In this document: piece after piece, positions 1 through 7,619 of the stretch
Layout of the letters: each line of letters opens with the position of its first letter
Numbering within the stretch: the first letter of the stretch is position 1
NCBI GenBank assembly: GCA_017522685.1
Contig: JAFWYN010000009.1
Span: 1-64,000, forward strand
Source: Lachnospiraceae bacterium
GTDB taxonomy: Bacteria; Bacillota_A; Clostridia; Lachnospirales; Lachnospiraceae
Direction of reading: 5' to 3'
Length of the DNA stretch: 64,000 nt
Made by a program: the position numbers and the translations under genes
The notes under the pieces: generated by a model
Told to the model about the DNA's origin: nothing
The model's input: only the letters and a program-made list of their open reading frames with translations
Databases searched by the model: none

Positions 1-318
1 GGTAGAAACTATTTAAAAGGTTGGCTTGCCAACCCGGTGGAAAAGGACGAACTGCGCTATGAAACATTGCTGAAATTATTCTTTGGTCATGAGGCCGGGG
101 TAGAGCAGACACTGGTGCATATAGAAGCCTTTGAGGAAAAGATTTCAAAAGAACTGCCATTTCTCATAGGAGCAACAGAGGTGCTTAAGAAAGGCATTTC
201 GGAGGATGATACCCATAAATATTATCTGCTTACAGCAGAGTTTGGAGTCAAGACATATCAAGCCTATTTGGAATGGTGCAGGGAAGCGAAAGTGATGTTG
301 AAAGAGGAGCGTGGATAG
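1..318 (+). CDS. PadR family transcriptional regulator, 3' part only
   Basis: The reading frame is open from the first base and stops at 318, so the N-terminal winged helix lies outside the window. The visible part is the helical C-terminal dimerisation domain of PadR regulators (Vir_act_alpha_C type): a WLANP turn, then an LLKLFFG stretch and a long coiled-coil-forming helix, ending in a charged tail. The GTG at 37 is probably internal and not a start. The stop is followed at once by a membrane-protein gene with its ribosome site inside the padR 3' end, so the two are likely co-transcribed. PadR proteins usually repress a neighbouring membrane-protein or transporter gene. The family call rests only on the C-terminal half. 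Confidence 0.72.
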   Translation, partial: GRNYLKGWLANPVEKDELRYETLLKLFFGHEAGVEQTLVHIEAFEEKISKELPFLIGATEVLKKGISEDDTHKYYLLTAEFGVKTYQAYLEWCREAKVMLKEERG

Positions 319-319
319 A

Positions 320-799
320 ATGCTTGGACATTTTGGGTTTTCATATGTTGGACTGATATTTCTGATTATGCTTATGGTACCCAATATAATATGGGCGAAA
401 AATCAGCCACAAGGTTATACAGCAGAGAATGAAAATAAAGTACTTGCTGTTTTTGAGCGAATAGGAGAAGTTCTGGCTACGTGCTGTGCTTTGGTGTTTT
501 CGGACTTTAATCTGCGTGCATGGTCTTTGTGGTCCTTATGGCTTGTGGCATCTTTTGTTTTGATGATTATGTACGAATTTTGGTGGATTAGATATTTTAG
601 AAGCGAGCGGAGATTATCCGACTTTTACAGCATTTTCTGTGGAGTGCCACTTGCAGGGGCAACATTGCCGGTACTTGCTTTCTTTCTACTGGGAATATAC
701 GGAAAAGTAATATGGATGCTAATTGCTTGCGTGATTTTAGGGATTGGACACATAGGCATTCATTGGCAACATAGTAAAGAGTTAGGGAAAGAGAGATAA
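320..799 (+). CDS. hypothetical four-helix membrane protein
   Basis: About 159 residues with four predicted membrane segments (roughly residues 8-27, 65-90, 115-137 and 140-155) and a basic, His-rich C-terminus. I chose the ATG at 320 because the GAGGAG at 304-309 is correctly spaced for it. The in-frame GTG at 311 sits directly against that site. The ribosome site lies inside the end of the PadR-like gene, suggesting translational coupling. I recognise no named family. The position makes it a candidate target or partner of the PadR regulator. No catalytic or binding motif is evident. Confidence 0.65.
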   Translation: MLGHFGFSYVGLIFLIMLMVPNIIWAKNQPQGYTAENENKVLAVFERIGEVLATCCALVFSDFNLRAWSLWSLWLVASFVLMIMYEFWWIRYFRSERRLSDFYSIFCGVPLAGATLPVLAFFLLGIYGKVIWMLIACVILGIGHIGIHWQHSKELGKER

Positions 800-892
800 G
801 TTTCAGTCTTGCGGAGAGATTGAAAACAACAGAGGATTTGAAGTTTGCTTTGTCTTAACTGAACAAACTAAAACATGTTGAGAGGTGCTTTA

Positions 893-1240
893 ATGAATAA
901 TAATGAATGTAGGATAATCAAGATAGGTAAGGAAGCATTATATGAGTTTTTATATGAAAACTTTATAGCAAATCACGAAAACCTCATGGATGTGAGTGCA
1001 GTAGGAAATATGAATACGTTTGCTATAAACTGGGAAACAGGGGAATTTATATTTTGTGCACACAAGGATGAAAATGAAAAAGGTGAAATTGTTCCATTTC
1101 CCAAAGATATTGATTTAAATAAATTGATAAAAGTAATTCCAGAAACAACAAATTCTGTGTTGGGAACTGGAAAAAAGTATAGGGATTATTCTTTTGATGA
1201 CTTAAGAAAAATGGGATTTAATAAGAATGATTCTGTATAG
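893..1240 (+). CDS. hypothetical protein in AT-rich region
   Basis: A 115-residue soluble protein. The ATG at 893 is preferred to the one at 875 because AGAGGTG (881-887) is well placed only for 893. The sequence is acidic to neutral, rich in Asn, Glu and Phe, with a mixed alpha/beta pattern and no signal peptide or membrane segment. No family is recognised. It stands alone in an AT-rich stretch, unlike the flanking genes, and is followed by a copy of a short repeat shared with the next intergenic gap. This suggests a single-gene acquired unit. Small proteins of this kind are sometimes immunity or anti-phage proteins, but nothing in the sequence shows that. Confidence 0.55.
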   Translation: MNNNECRIIKIGKEALYEFLYENFIANHENLMDVSAVGNMNTFAINWETGEFIFCAHKDENEKGEIVPFPKDIDLNKLIKVIPETTNSVLGTGKKYRDYSFDDLRKMGFNKNDSV

Positions 1241-1255
1241 TATTTTATGATGAAA

Positions 1256-1287
1256 ACACGTGAAGATTTGAATTCTCACTTGAGGTA
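1256..1287 (+). repeat. degenerate direct repeat B, copy 1
   Basis: The core at 1266-1284 (ATTTGAATTCTCACTTGAG) differs at one of 19 positions from 2945-2963. A shared ACACG lies five bases upstream in both copies, and both end in TA after one more base. The two copies flank the two-gene segment 1499-2657. Confidence 0.6.
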
Positions 1288-1420
1288 TTGTTAGGGATTT
1301 AATAACTGTTATATTTTGTTATAGAAATCTCGTCGAGCCCTTGAAAATACTAAAGTTTTCGTGGGTGTTTTCTACATTATATCTTGTATCGTGTTATATC
1401 GTTTTCACCTTAGTTACGAA

Positions 1421-1448
1421 CTCTCGCAAGGGAAAAAACAAGGGAAAG
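1421..1448 (+). repeat. degenerate direct repeat A, copy 1
   Basis: A 28-base segment beginning CTCTCGCAAGGGAAAA matches 2845-2872 at 24 of 28 positions. It contains two AAGGGAAA units eight bases apart. A rough inverted partner (TTTTCACCTT) lies just upstream at 1402-1411, giving a recombination-core-like arrangement. The function is inferred only from layout. Confidence 0.55.
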
Positions 1449-1498
1449 AAAATCTGGTAACAGCTAGTTTATTGACCAAGCAAAAGGAAGGCGTAAAA

Positions 1499-1900
1499 AT
1501 GAGATTTCGTAGTATCAATATCTATTCTGGAGAACAACATGATGGAAATAAAAAAAAGCAACTTACAGGCTTATTGCGAAACGATAGTGATTCTGTTGTT
1601 AATGCATATTTGAAATCATTTAAGTATTACAACAATGAGAAATGTATTAGTCTCAATATTTCTTGTGATGAAGACATAATAGAACCGTTTGTTGAAGATT
1701 TTGTAAAGGGTTATCCGGTTTTGCATATTCCTTTTGATTTGGAAAGTTATAGCAAAATGAAAATATGCGATAAACACAGATTTTGGCTTAAAGTTGTTTA
1801 TGATTCGATTAAATATGTTAGTGATATATGGAATTGGGAACAAGCTTTTTTTGATGATGTATATAATAAGTGTATACTTGAATTTGATAATGAAACATAG
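1499..1900 (+). CDS. hypothetical protein in AT-rich region
   Basis: A 133-residue protein. The ATG at 1499 has AAGGAAGG seven bases upstream; the frame stays open back to a GTG at 1361, but that part runs through repeat A and is unlikely to be coding. The protein is polar, with Lys/Asn-rich N-terminal and Trp/Asp-rich C-terminal parts, and has no membrane segment. No family is recognised. A weak hairpin (ATTCCTT/AAGGAAT, 1903-1931) follows the stop. It lies between the two repeat pairs together with the ankyrin gene, with codon use as AT-rich as its neighbours, which fits an acquired unit. Confidence 0.5.
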   Translation: MRFRSINIYSGEQHDGNKKKQLTGLLRNDSDSVVNAYLKSFKYYNNEKCISLNISCDEDIIEPFVEDFVKGYPVLHIPFDLESYSKMKICDKHRFWLKVVYDSIKYVSDIWNWEQAFFDDVYNKCILEFDNET

Positions 1901-1973
1901 GAATTCCTTTATATTGTACAATTGAAGGAATCTTTAGTGCCAATAATCCTACAACAGAAAGGAATAGCTAGAA

Positions 1974-2657
1974 ATGAAGAAACTATTTACAGTAATTCGA
2001 CAAGGGAAGCTTGATGAAGTAAAAACAATACTTGAAAGAAAACCAGAACTGGTTAATTGCGTTTCCGGAGCATTGCCTAAAAAGGATCATGGACAATCCC
2101 CACTACAAGTGGCGTTGAAAACAGGTAAATATGAAATTGCGGATTATTTGATTTCGCACGGTGCAGATGTAAATTTTATGGAAGCAGAAGATGATGACCC
2201 AGGACTGCGGGCGCCGGTACTTTTTGATGCAATTAATGCCACAATTACTTCGCTTTGCTATAGAAGAGTTGATGAGTCAGATATTGCATTTGGCTACGTG
2301 AAACTTCTGATTGAAAAAGGTGCAGATGTGAATAAATTGGCCTCATATGGTTTTGATTCGATTAACTGGTCGGTAAGTCAGGCTGAACTGTTATTTGAAA
2401 GACCGAGTATATATCCGGATGTTCAGGAGAAGGTGCGGGAACAGCTGACTAAAATATTAGATTTATTAATTGAAAACGGAGCTGATTATGTAGCGTGGGC
2501 CAACAGAGGGCGTTATGCAGAACCATATCCTGGACCAACTAACAAGAGTATGTATATTGATAATTTTATCCCGGGTGATGAGACGGACATTGATAGAAAT
2601 AGCAATATGAGGTCATTTATGCAAAACTACTTTAAGAGTAGAAATCTAAAGTTTTAA
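1974..2657 (+). CDS. ankyrin-repeat protein
   Basis: 227 residues with at least three ankyrin-type units: residues about 8-35 (GKLDEVKTILERKPELVN), about 43-72 (SPLQVALKTGKYEIADYLIS then HGADVN) and about 100-125 (VKLLIEKGADVN), plus a fourth-like DLLIENGADY near 165. The C-terminal 55 residues are not repeat-like. There is no signal peptide, so it is probably cytoplasmic. Ankyrin repeats bind proteins; the partner is not shown by the sequence. AAAGGAA precedes the ATG. It sits alone between the two repeat pairs and may belong to the same mobile unit as the upstream unknown gene. Confidence 0.85.
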   Translation: MKKLFTVIRQGKLDEVKTILERKPELVNCVSGALPKKDHGQSPLQVALKTGKYEIADYLISHGADVNFMEAEDDDPGLRAPVLFDAINATITSLCYRRVDESDIAFGYVKLLIEKGADVNKLASYGFDSINWSVSQAELLFERPSIYPDVQEKVREQLTKILDLLIENGADYVAWANRGRYAEPYPGPTNKSMYIDNFIPGDETDIDRNSNMRSFMQNYFKSRNLKF

Positions 2658-2844
2658 TATTAGTTAAATATTGTAATGTATTCAAATTGGTATGTGAAAA
2701 AGAAATACACAGAGAACTAAATCATAGATTTGTGCGATGGGTGTATTTCGCTCTGCGAGGCAGTAATTTAATAATACCTGATGTTGCAGATAAAAAAGAG
2801 TAACAGTCTTTATCTGTCGATAAAATATTCTTTCCCTTGTAAAT

Positions 2845-2872
2845 CTCTCGTAAGGGAAAATATAAGGGAAAA
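2845..2872 (+). repeat. degenerate direct repeat A, copy 2
   Basis: Matches 1421-1448 at 24 of 28 positions (CTCTCGTAAGGGAAAA, then a second AAGGGAAA). TTTCCCTTGT at 2831-2840 is an inverted partner to its AAGGGAAA, giving a clearer core-site-like palindrome than copy 1. Confidence 0.55.
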
Positions 2873-2934
2873 GTGAAAGCCATATTGATGTTGATGAGTG
2901 GGAAAGCCCGTAAATACTGGAAAGTTGAGAAAGT

Positions 2935-2966
2935 ACACGAATTAATTTGAATTTTCACTTGAGATA
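2935..2966 (+). repeat. degenerate direct repeat B, copy 2
   Basis: The core at 2945-2963 differs from 1266-1284 at one base. Relative to repeat A the order is reversed: B precedes A near 1.3-1.4 kb, whereas A precedes B here. Confidence 0.6.
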
Positions 2967-3017
2967 GCTTATGAAATTAATAATATGTGAAGTTTATGAA
3001 ACAATGCGAGGTACAAA

Positions 3018-3503
3018 ATGCAAAAATTGATTATCGTTACAGGTTCTCCCTGTGTAGGTAAGACAACTGTAACAAAAGAACTTTTTGAATCATATGAAAA
3101 CAGTGCATATTTTGATGGAGATTGGGCATGGTGTGTTAATCCTTTTTCGGTTGAAGACCCACGATTGCGAAATGGAGATAAAACAATGTCATTTGCATTG
3201 TCTACCTATCTGAATTCAAAATTTGATTATGTATTTTTTTCTTCAGTAGTAGTTGTGAATAAAGAAATCCGTGAGGCAATTTTAAATGATATTACAGCGA
3301 AAGATTATAAAGTGATTGGAATTACACTGACCTGTTCAGAAGAGACGCTGTTAGCACGTCATAAAAAGCGTGGAGATACAAATGAATGTTCATTTTTCTT
3401 TCTCCACTTACCACCACATGCAGGGGATTATGTTATTAATATAGATGACAAAGATGTTCAACAGATTATGGATGAAATGAGAAGAATAATAGAGGCAGAG
3501 TAA
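3018..3503 (+). CDS. small P-loop nucleotide/adenylate-type kinase
   Basis: 161 residues. A Walker A motif at residues 9-16 (GSPCVGKT) follows a beta strand (KLIIVT). A DGD motif near residue 35 fits a substrate or Walker B-like acid, and a lid-like segment contains ARHKKRGD. The fold is that of AAA-type or shikimate-kinase-like small-molecule kinases; the substrate cannot be named. The ATG at 3018 follows a GCGAGG stretch. The next gene starts two bases after its stop, so the two form one transcription unit. Both are AT-rich like the rest of the accessory region. Confidence 0.72.
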   Translation: MQKLIIVTGSPCVGKTTVTKELFESYENSAYFDGDWAWCVNPFSVEDPRLRNGDKTMSFALSTYLNSKFDYVFFSSVVVVNKEIREAILNDITAKDYKVIGITLTCSEETLLARHKKRGDTNECSFFFLHLPPHAGDYVINIDDKDVQQIMDEMRRIIEAE

Positions 3504-3504
3504 A

Positions 3505-4020
3505 ATGCAACAGATAGAATTATTGACCAATGACTTGATATTACGAACTGTGACAGTAGCAGATATTGAAGAAGTTGCACGAATGTGGATGTATCCCCAT
3601 GCAACAACAATTGAAGAAGCATATAAAGCATTAGAGAATATGGAAAATAACAGCAAAAAAAATCAGCCGAAAGCGATTAGACATTTGTGTTTGGGAGTGT
3701 TTCGAAAACAAGTACCGAAGCAAATTATAGGTTGGTGTGGTTTGGATGGTAAAGCGGAACAGGGAAAAACGGTTTTATTTTATATGATTGATGAGAACTA
3801 TCGTAACCAAGGGTATGCAACTCAATGTGCAAAGGAACTTTTGAGGTATGCTTTTGAAGACATGGATTATGATATTATTTATGGTGGTTGTGCAAAAGAT
3901 AATACAGAATCATATCGAGTTATGCAGAAATCAGGAATGGTTCAGACATCATTATATGAAAATGGTGATTATTTATTTACTATGGATAAATACCATTTTT
4001 CAATTTGCACTGAAATGTAA
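3505..4020 (+). CDS. GNAT family N-acetyltransferase, RimJ/RimL type
   Basis: 171 residues with the RimJ/RimL layout: an N-terminal strand LLTNDLILRTVTVADIEE, a central strand pair around GWCGLDGK, the acetyl-CoA loop ENYRNQGYATQ (Q/R-x-x-G-x-A type) near residue 100, and the C-terminal NTESYRVMQKSGM segment characteristic of this subgroup. It would transfer acetyl from acetyl-CoA to an amine, perhaps a protein N-terminus or a small molecule; the substrate is unknown. The gene starts two bases after the kinase stop, with GAGGCAGAG as ribosome site inside the kinase end. It closes the AT-rich accessory block. Confidence 0.85.
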   Translation: MQQIELLTNDLILRTVTVADIEEVARMWMYPHATTIEEAYKALENMENNSKKNQPKAIRHLCLGVFRKQVPKQIIGWCGLDGKAEQGKTVLFYMIDENYRNQGYATQCAKELLRYAFEDMDYDIIYGGCAKDNTESYRVMQKSGMVQTSLYENGDYLFTMDKYHFSICTEM

Positions 4021-4154
4021 AGAGAAAATAATTATGTATAGACAAATTCCAGTTTCACAGAGCTTTTGAATTGCCGTTTTTTTAATCAAGATGCTAAACT
4101 AAGAGGAAACACTAGGGGGTTCCGCTTTTGTTATTGCATTACATTTGATTCTTG

Positions 4155-4183
4155 TTTTACTGCATGAAAAATCGTGCTATAAT
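4155..4183 (+). promoter_or_regulatory. sigma-A promoter for the response regulator gene
   Basis: TATAAT at 4178-4183 with an extended TGC just upstream and a weak TTTACT-type -35 about 16 bases further up. It lies about 45 bases before the start at 4229. Confidence 0.55.
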
Positions 4184-4228
4184 TAAAAGAAAATCATAAA
4201 TCAAATCGGAAGATAACGAGGAATATAG

Positions 4229-4915
4229 ATGAGAATTTTAATTGCAGAAGATGATAAAGAAATTAACCGTATGATATCTGAATTCCTGCGTGGTCAGGGA
4301 TATGAAACCATCTCTGTTTTTACCGGACTTGATGCAGTGAACAAAGTGCGTGAAGAGAAGGATTTGTCGTTGCTGATACTGGATTTAATGCTACCGTTTC
4401 AGAGTGGTGATATGGTCCTGCAGAAGATACGACAGTTTTCGCAGTTGCCGGTAATTGTCGTGTCAGCGAAGAGTGAGATTACATCCAAAGTCAGCCTGAT
4501 TAAAATGGGTGCAGACGATTATATGACAAAACCCTTTGATCTGGACGAACTGCTTGTGAGGATTGAGGCGGTTCTTCGCAGATATTCGGGCAAAACATGC
4601 AAAGAGGCGCAAGCCAAAGTGCTTAAATTCAAAAACCTGATACTGGATGTTACGGCGGGAACGGCATCTGTTTGCGGAAATATGCTTATGCTGACAGGGA
4701 AGGAGTTTGCAATATTGGAGTTGATGCTGGATAATCCGACGAAGCTGTGGTCCAAAGCCAATCTATTTGAAAGTATTTGGGGAGATATGTATCTGGGGGA
4801 TGATAATACCATTAAAGTACATATGAGTAATATTCGATCCAAGATAAAAAAATTTGACGCTGAACAGGAATATATTGAGACTGTATGGGGAATGGGATAT
4901 CGGTTGGTAAATTAA
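4229..4915 (+). CDS. OmpR family response regulator
   Basis: 228 residues. The receiver domain (1-115) has the acidic pair D8/D9, phospho-acceptor D52 in LILDLMLP, and the MTKPFD lysine loop. The winged-helix domain (about 130-228) ends in the usual TVWGMGYRLVN. GAGGA precedes the ATG. The gene stands before an ABC transporter and histidine kinase but is separated from them by a promoter with two CTTAACC repeats 11 bases apart, the spacing expected for an OmpR-type dimer. This regulator most likely activates that promoter. The set resembles bacitracin/lantibiotic-type detoxification modules. The specific inducer is not shown. Confidence 0.92.
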   Translation: MRILIAEDDKEINRMISEFLRGQGYETISVFTGLDAVNKVREEKDLSLLILDLMLPFQSGDMVLQKIRQFSQLPVIVVSAKSEITSKVSLIKMGADDYMTKPFDLDELLVRIEAVLRRYSGKTCKEAQAKVLKFKNLILDVTAGTASVCGNMLMLTGKEFAILELMLDNPTKLWSKANLFESIWGDMYLGDDNTIKVHMSNIRSKIKKFDAEQEYIETVWGMGYRLVN

Positions 4916-4932
4916 CACTCTTTTATCGGTTC

Positions 4933-4965
4933 CTTAACCTTTTCTTAACCTTTGGTTTATACAAT
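4933..4965 (+). promoter_or_regulatory. tandem CTTAACC operator with overlapping promoter
   Basis: CTTAACC occurs at 4933-4939 and 4944-4950, exactly 11 bases apart, followed by a TACAAT-like -10 at 4960-4965. The repeats occupy the place of a -35 box and no other good -35 is visible, as in promoters activated by OmpR/PhoB-type regulators. The ABC gene starts at 4998 with GGAGGA. Confidence 0.6.
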
Positions 4966-4997
4966 GATACCATAGAATACTGAAGGAGGAAGCAGTC

Positions 4998-5912
4998 ATG
5001 GGAAATAACGTGATTAACATGCAGGGGCTGTCAAAAACATATCGGAAGCGGGAAGTGTTGCATGATTTTCATTTGGCGGTAGAGCAGGGGCATATTTGTG
5101 GTTTAATCGGACCCAACGGAGCCGGCAAAACAACTATTATGAAAATTATGGCGGGATTGATTCCGCAAAATAGCGGCACATTAGAATTTTTCGGCGATAT
5201 GGCTGATTTGGACAAAGCCCGCGGAAGAATAAGTTTTATGATAGAACAACCTATCATTGCAACAAGTCTGACGGCACGGGAGAATCTGGAATATGTCCGC
5301 TATTTAAGAGGATATCCGGATGAAAGAAGGATTGATGAGGTATTGGAACTTGTGGGATTGTCGGACACAGGAAAAAAGCAAGCCGGTAAGTTCTCACTGG
5401 GAATGAAGCAAAGACTTGGAATCGGGATGGCGCTTCTTCCGAAGCCGGAGATTATGGTATTGGATGAGCCCATGAACGGTCTTGATCCCGAGGGTATGGT
5501 GGAAGTGCGACGTTTGCTAAAGCGTATGCAGGAAGAACAGGGAGTTACCATCTTGATTTCCAGTCATCTGTTGTCGGAATTATCAGAGTTGTGTACGGAT
5601 TTCTCTATTCTCAATCAGGGCAAGCTTGTTGAGAATTTAAGCCGTGAGGAATTGATTGTAAAATGTCGCAATCATATTTCTCTTCGGACGGATGACATTA
5701 ACAAAGCCGCAGCAATGCTGGAAGAGAGACTTGCCATCCATGATTACAAAGTGATTCATGGTGAGGAGATACATATTTTTGAACGGGTGGATCAGGTATA
5801 TCATATTTCCAAAACTTTGGCGGAGAACGGATTGATTATCACCAAGCTGAGCGAAGAAGGGCAGAGTCTGGAGGACTATTATCTCGAAAAGGCAGGTGAG
5901 CGTCATGAATAA
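4998..5912 (+). CDS. ABC transporter ATP-binding protein, BcrA-like
   Basis: 304 residues. Walker A GPNGAGKTT is near residue 36, the signature FSLGMKQR near 133, Walker B MVLDEP near 155, and the H-loop SSHLLSE near 190. A C-terminal extension of about 80 residues is typical of BcrA/drug-type ATPases (CcmA superfamily). With the overlapping permease gene it would form a half-transporter that exports or clears a membrane-active compound. Transcription likely starts at the adjacent CTTAACC-controlled promoter. The ATG is preceded by GGAGGA. The substrate is not identifiable; bacitracin- or lantibiotic-like peptides are a family-based guess. Confidence 0.92.
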   Translation: MGNNVINMQGLSKTYRKREVLHDFHLAVEQGHICGLIGPNGAGKTTIMKIMAGLIPQNSGTLEFFGDMADLDKARGRISFMIEQPIIATSLTARENLEYVRYLRGYPDERRIDEVLELVGLSDTGKKQAGKFSLGMKQRLGIGMALLPKPEIMVLDEPMNGLDPEGMVEVRRLLKRMQEEQGVTILISSHLLSELSELCTDFSILNQGKLVENLSREELIVKCRNHISLRTDDINKAAAMLEERLAIHDYKVIHGEEIHIFERVDQVYHISKTLAENGLIITKLSEEGQSLEDYYLEKAGERHE

Positions 5913-6591
5913 TATTATAAAATCGCAGATGTTTCTCTGCAAGAAATATTGGTTGTCCATTATGGCAGCGGTGCTGTTTCCGCTTGTGTTTTTTGTGTTT
6001 TTATTTAGTACAGTGGGGGTGTATGAAGAACCCAAGGAGATGTTCGCACTTTATGGCACGATTGCCATGATTATCATTTTGCTAATCGTCTCATATAGAA
6101 TTATATTCGATTATATACAGCGAATTCAGATGTATGAAATTATGGCAGGTAAGAAACCCCATCAGATTATATTGGGAAGAATGTGTGTCTTTCTTCCTAT
6201 TACGCTGGCGTTTCTTGCAATTTTGACACCGTTTTATTTGATATGGCTGCCTGGAAAGGAACAGATGTTGTTTCTCTTCGGAGTGATTTGCATCAGAATG
6301 ACATTAGTGACTATTTTCTTGAGTCCCTTATTAAAAGAAGTAACATTTATGGTGCTGTTTTCTTCTTTTATTTCAATGGGTGCTTATCAATATTATGGCA
6401 CATCGGAAGCCTTTTCGCACTCGGTTTTTTCATGGATGGGGTTTAGCCAGTGCAAACTGCTTTGCGTGGAAATAACAGATGCGTTTATGATAAAAGTCAT
6501 TTGTTCAGGCGTGATTGTTTGTGTAATATGTTATATTATCGGATATATTACGTTGAAAAAGAAATTTGATTTGGAACCACATCAGATTTAG
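5905..6591 (+). CDS. ABC transporter permease
   Basis: About 228 residues with six or seven hydrophobic segments, consistent with the ABC-2 permeases that pair with BcrA-like ATPases. The ATG at 5905 overlaps the end of the ATPase gene and has AGGTGAG (5893-5899) at a suitable distance; an in-frame GTG at 5896 lies inside that ribosome site and is rejected. Its cytoplasmic N-terminus leads into a first helix near residues 18-38. It is followed 14 bases later by the kinase gene, so transporter and sensor are made together. No substrate-specific motif is visible. Confidence 0.8.
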   Translation: MNNIIKSQMFLCKKYWLSIMAAVLFPLVFFVFLFSTVGVYEEPKEMFALYGTIAMIIILLIVSYRIIFDYIQRIQMYEIMAGKKPHQIILGRMCVFLPITLAFLAILTPFYLIWLPGKEQMLFLFGVICIRMTLVTIFLSPLLKEVTFMVLFSSFISMGAYQYYGTSEAFSHSVFSWMGFSQCKLLCVEITDAFMIKVICSGVIVCVICYIIGYITLKKKFDLEPHQI

Positions 6592-6605
6592 GGAAGAGGA
6601 ACGAT

Positions 6606-7505
6606 ATGGTAGAAATACTTGTTGTTGTGTGTATATGTCTTTTGATTTTGCTGGTTATTTTCGTCGCAAAATACGTTTCACTGAAAAGGAATATTTGTCA
6701 TTTTACACAGGAGTTGGAGTACCTGAAGGATGATAATTACAGACAGCCGGTAAAGATTGACGATTTTGATAAAGATCTTGCAAAGCTGGCTGTTGGAATC
6801 AATGAACATACCCAGATGCGCCAACAAATCAGGAATGAATACGAACAAAATAAAAATAGGTTTGGCAAGATTATTTCAGGTATTTCCCATGATTTTCGGA
6901 CGCCTTTGACTGCATCTTTGGGATATCTTCAAATGATGGAAAAAAGCGGAGAGCTTTCACCTGCTAATATGGAATATCTCAACATAGTGAAGCAGAAAAA
7001 CCGATATTTGAAAGAATTATCCGATGAGTTTTTTGAGATGACAAAGCTTCAACAGGATGAGGAAGAATGTATGCTTGAAGCGGTGAATCTCAGTAATGTT
7101 CTTACGGAAATGTTGTTGGAACAGCATACATGGATAGAGAAGCGGGGAATTGAGACGGAATTTGATATTGCAGAGGGGATTGTGATACAATCCAATCCCC
7201 ATTATCTGGCAAGAATGATTAATAACATGTTCTCCAACGCGCAGAAATATAGTGAGGAACGTTTCGAAGTTGCATTAAAGCGTGAGGAGGAACAGATTGT
7301 TTTACGGGTATGCAATAGGTTTGCAGACGGTGTCGCGATAGACGTAAATCGTGTTTTTGAACCATTCTATCGCATGGATTCCCGAACCGAAAAAGGATCC
7401 GGACTTGGACTGTATGTGGTGAAATTATTGGCGGACAAACTTGGATGGAGGGTTGCAGCCGAGATACAAAAGGGTATTTTTTCTATTATATTGTACATAC
7501 CATAG
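6606..7505 (+). CDS. sensor histidine kinase, short single-helix type
   Basis: 299 residues: one N-terminal membrane helix (about 2-24), a short linker, the dimerisation/phospho-acceptor box ISHDFRTPLTA with H95, and an ATPase domain with a late N box (NMFSNAQKYS) and G box (KGSGLGLYVVK). With no extracellular sensor domain it resembles kinases that sense through a partner ABC transporter, which fits its position directly behind the ATPase and permease genes. The partner regulator is probably the OmpR-type protein at 4229. The gene starts just after a GGAAGAGG site. Confidence 0.9.
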   Translation: MVEILVVVCICLLILLVIFVAKYVSLKRNICHFTQELEYLKDDNYRQPVKIDDFDKDLAKLAVGINEHTQMRQQIRNEYEQNKNRFGKIISGISHDFRTPLTASLGYLQMMEKSGELSPANMEYLNIVKQKNRYLKELSDEFFEMTKLQQDEEECMLEAVNLSNVLTEMLLEQHTWIEKRGIETEFDIAEGIVIQSNPHYLARMINNMFSNAQKYSEERFEVALKREEEQIVLRVCNRFADGVAIDVNRVFEPFYRMDSRTEKGSGLGLYVVKLLADKLGWRVAAEIQKGIFSIILYIP

Positions 7506-7543
7506 GACGATCTCATTAGATGTGATTTCTCCCCATCCTCCTA

Positions 7544-7572
7544 TTGTGCAAAATCAACAATTGTGATACAAT
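7544..7572 (+). promoter_or_regulatory. sigma-A promoter for the esterase gene
   Basis: TTGTGC (7544-7549), a 17-base spacer and TACAAT (7567-7572). The gene starts at 7620 behind a strong AGGAGGG. Confidence 0.6.
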
Positions 7573-7585
7573 AAAAACTGATTTT

Positions 7586-7599
7586 GTAAAACGATTCAC
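7586..7599. promoter_or_regulatory. possible LacI-family operator
   Basis: GTAAAAC-GATTCAC is an imperfect palindrome (5 of 7 positions symmetric) centred on CG, placed just downstream of the -10 box where a LacI/GalR-type repressor would block transcription. No LacI-type gene is in the window. Weak evidence. Confidence 0.25.
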
Positions 7600-7619
7600 T
7601 AATTAGGAGGGTAACTTTT

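Larger units (their letters stand above)
2658..3017. other. 360-base non-coding gap with repeats and hairpins
   Basis: No convincing gene is present. It holds a nested inverted repeat (GAAATACAC at 2702-2710 with GTGTATTTC at 2741-2749, and a smaller AAATC/GATTT hairpin inside), an inverted pair TTCCCTT (2832-2838)/AAGGGAA around the start of repeat A, then repeat A copy 2 and repeat B copy 2. The first hairpin lacks a T tract, so it is a poor terminator. Confidence 0.55.

Noticed and set aside
1361..1498. N-terminal extension of the 1499 gene from a GTG at 1361
   Set aside because: It runs through repeat A and has no ribosome site, whereas the ATG at 1499 has a good one.
1256..2966. Integron attC-like sites
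   Set aside because: No GTTRRRY-type core or imperfect attC hairpin, and no integrase; direct repeats only.
7585..7599. Catabolite-responsive element (cre) before the esterase gene
   Set aside because: The central CG is one base out of register with the cre consensus; kept only as a weak LacI-type palindrome.
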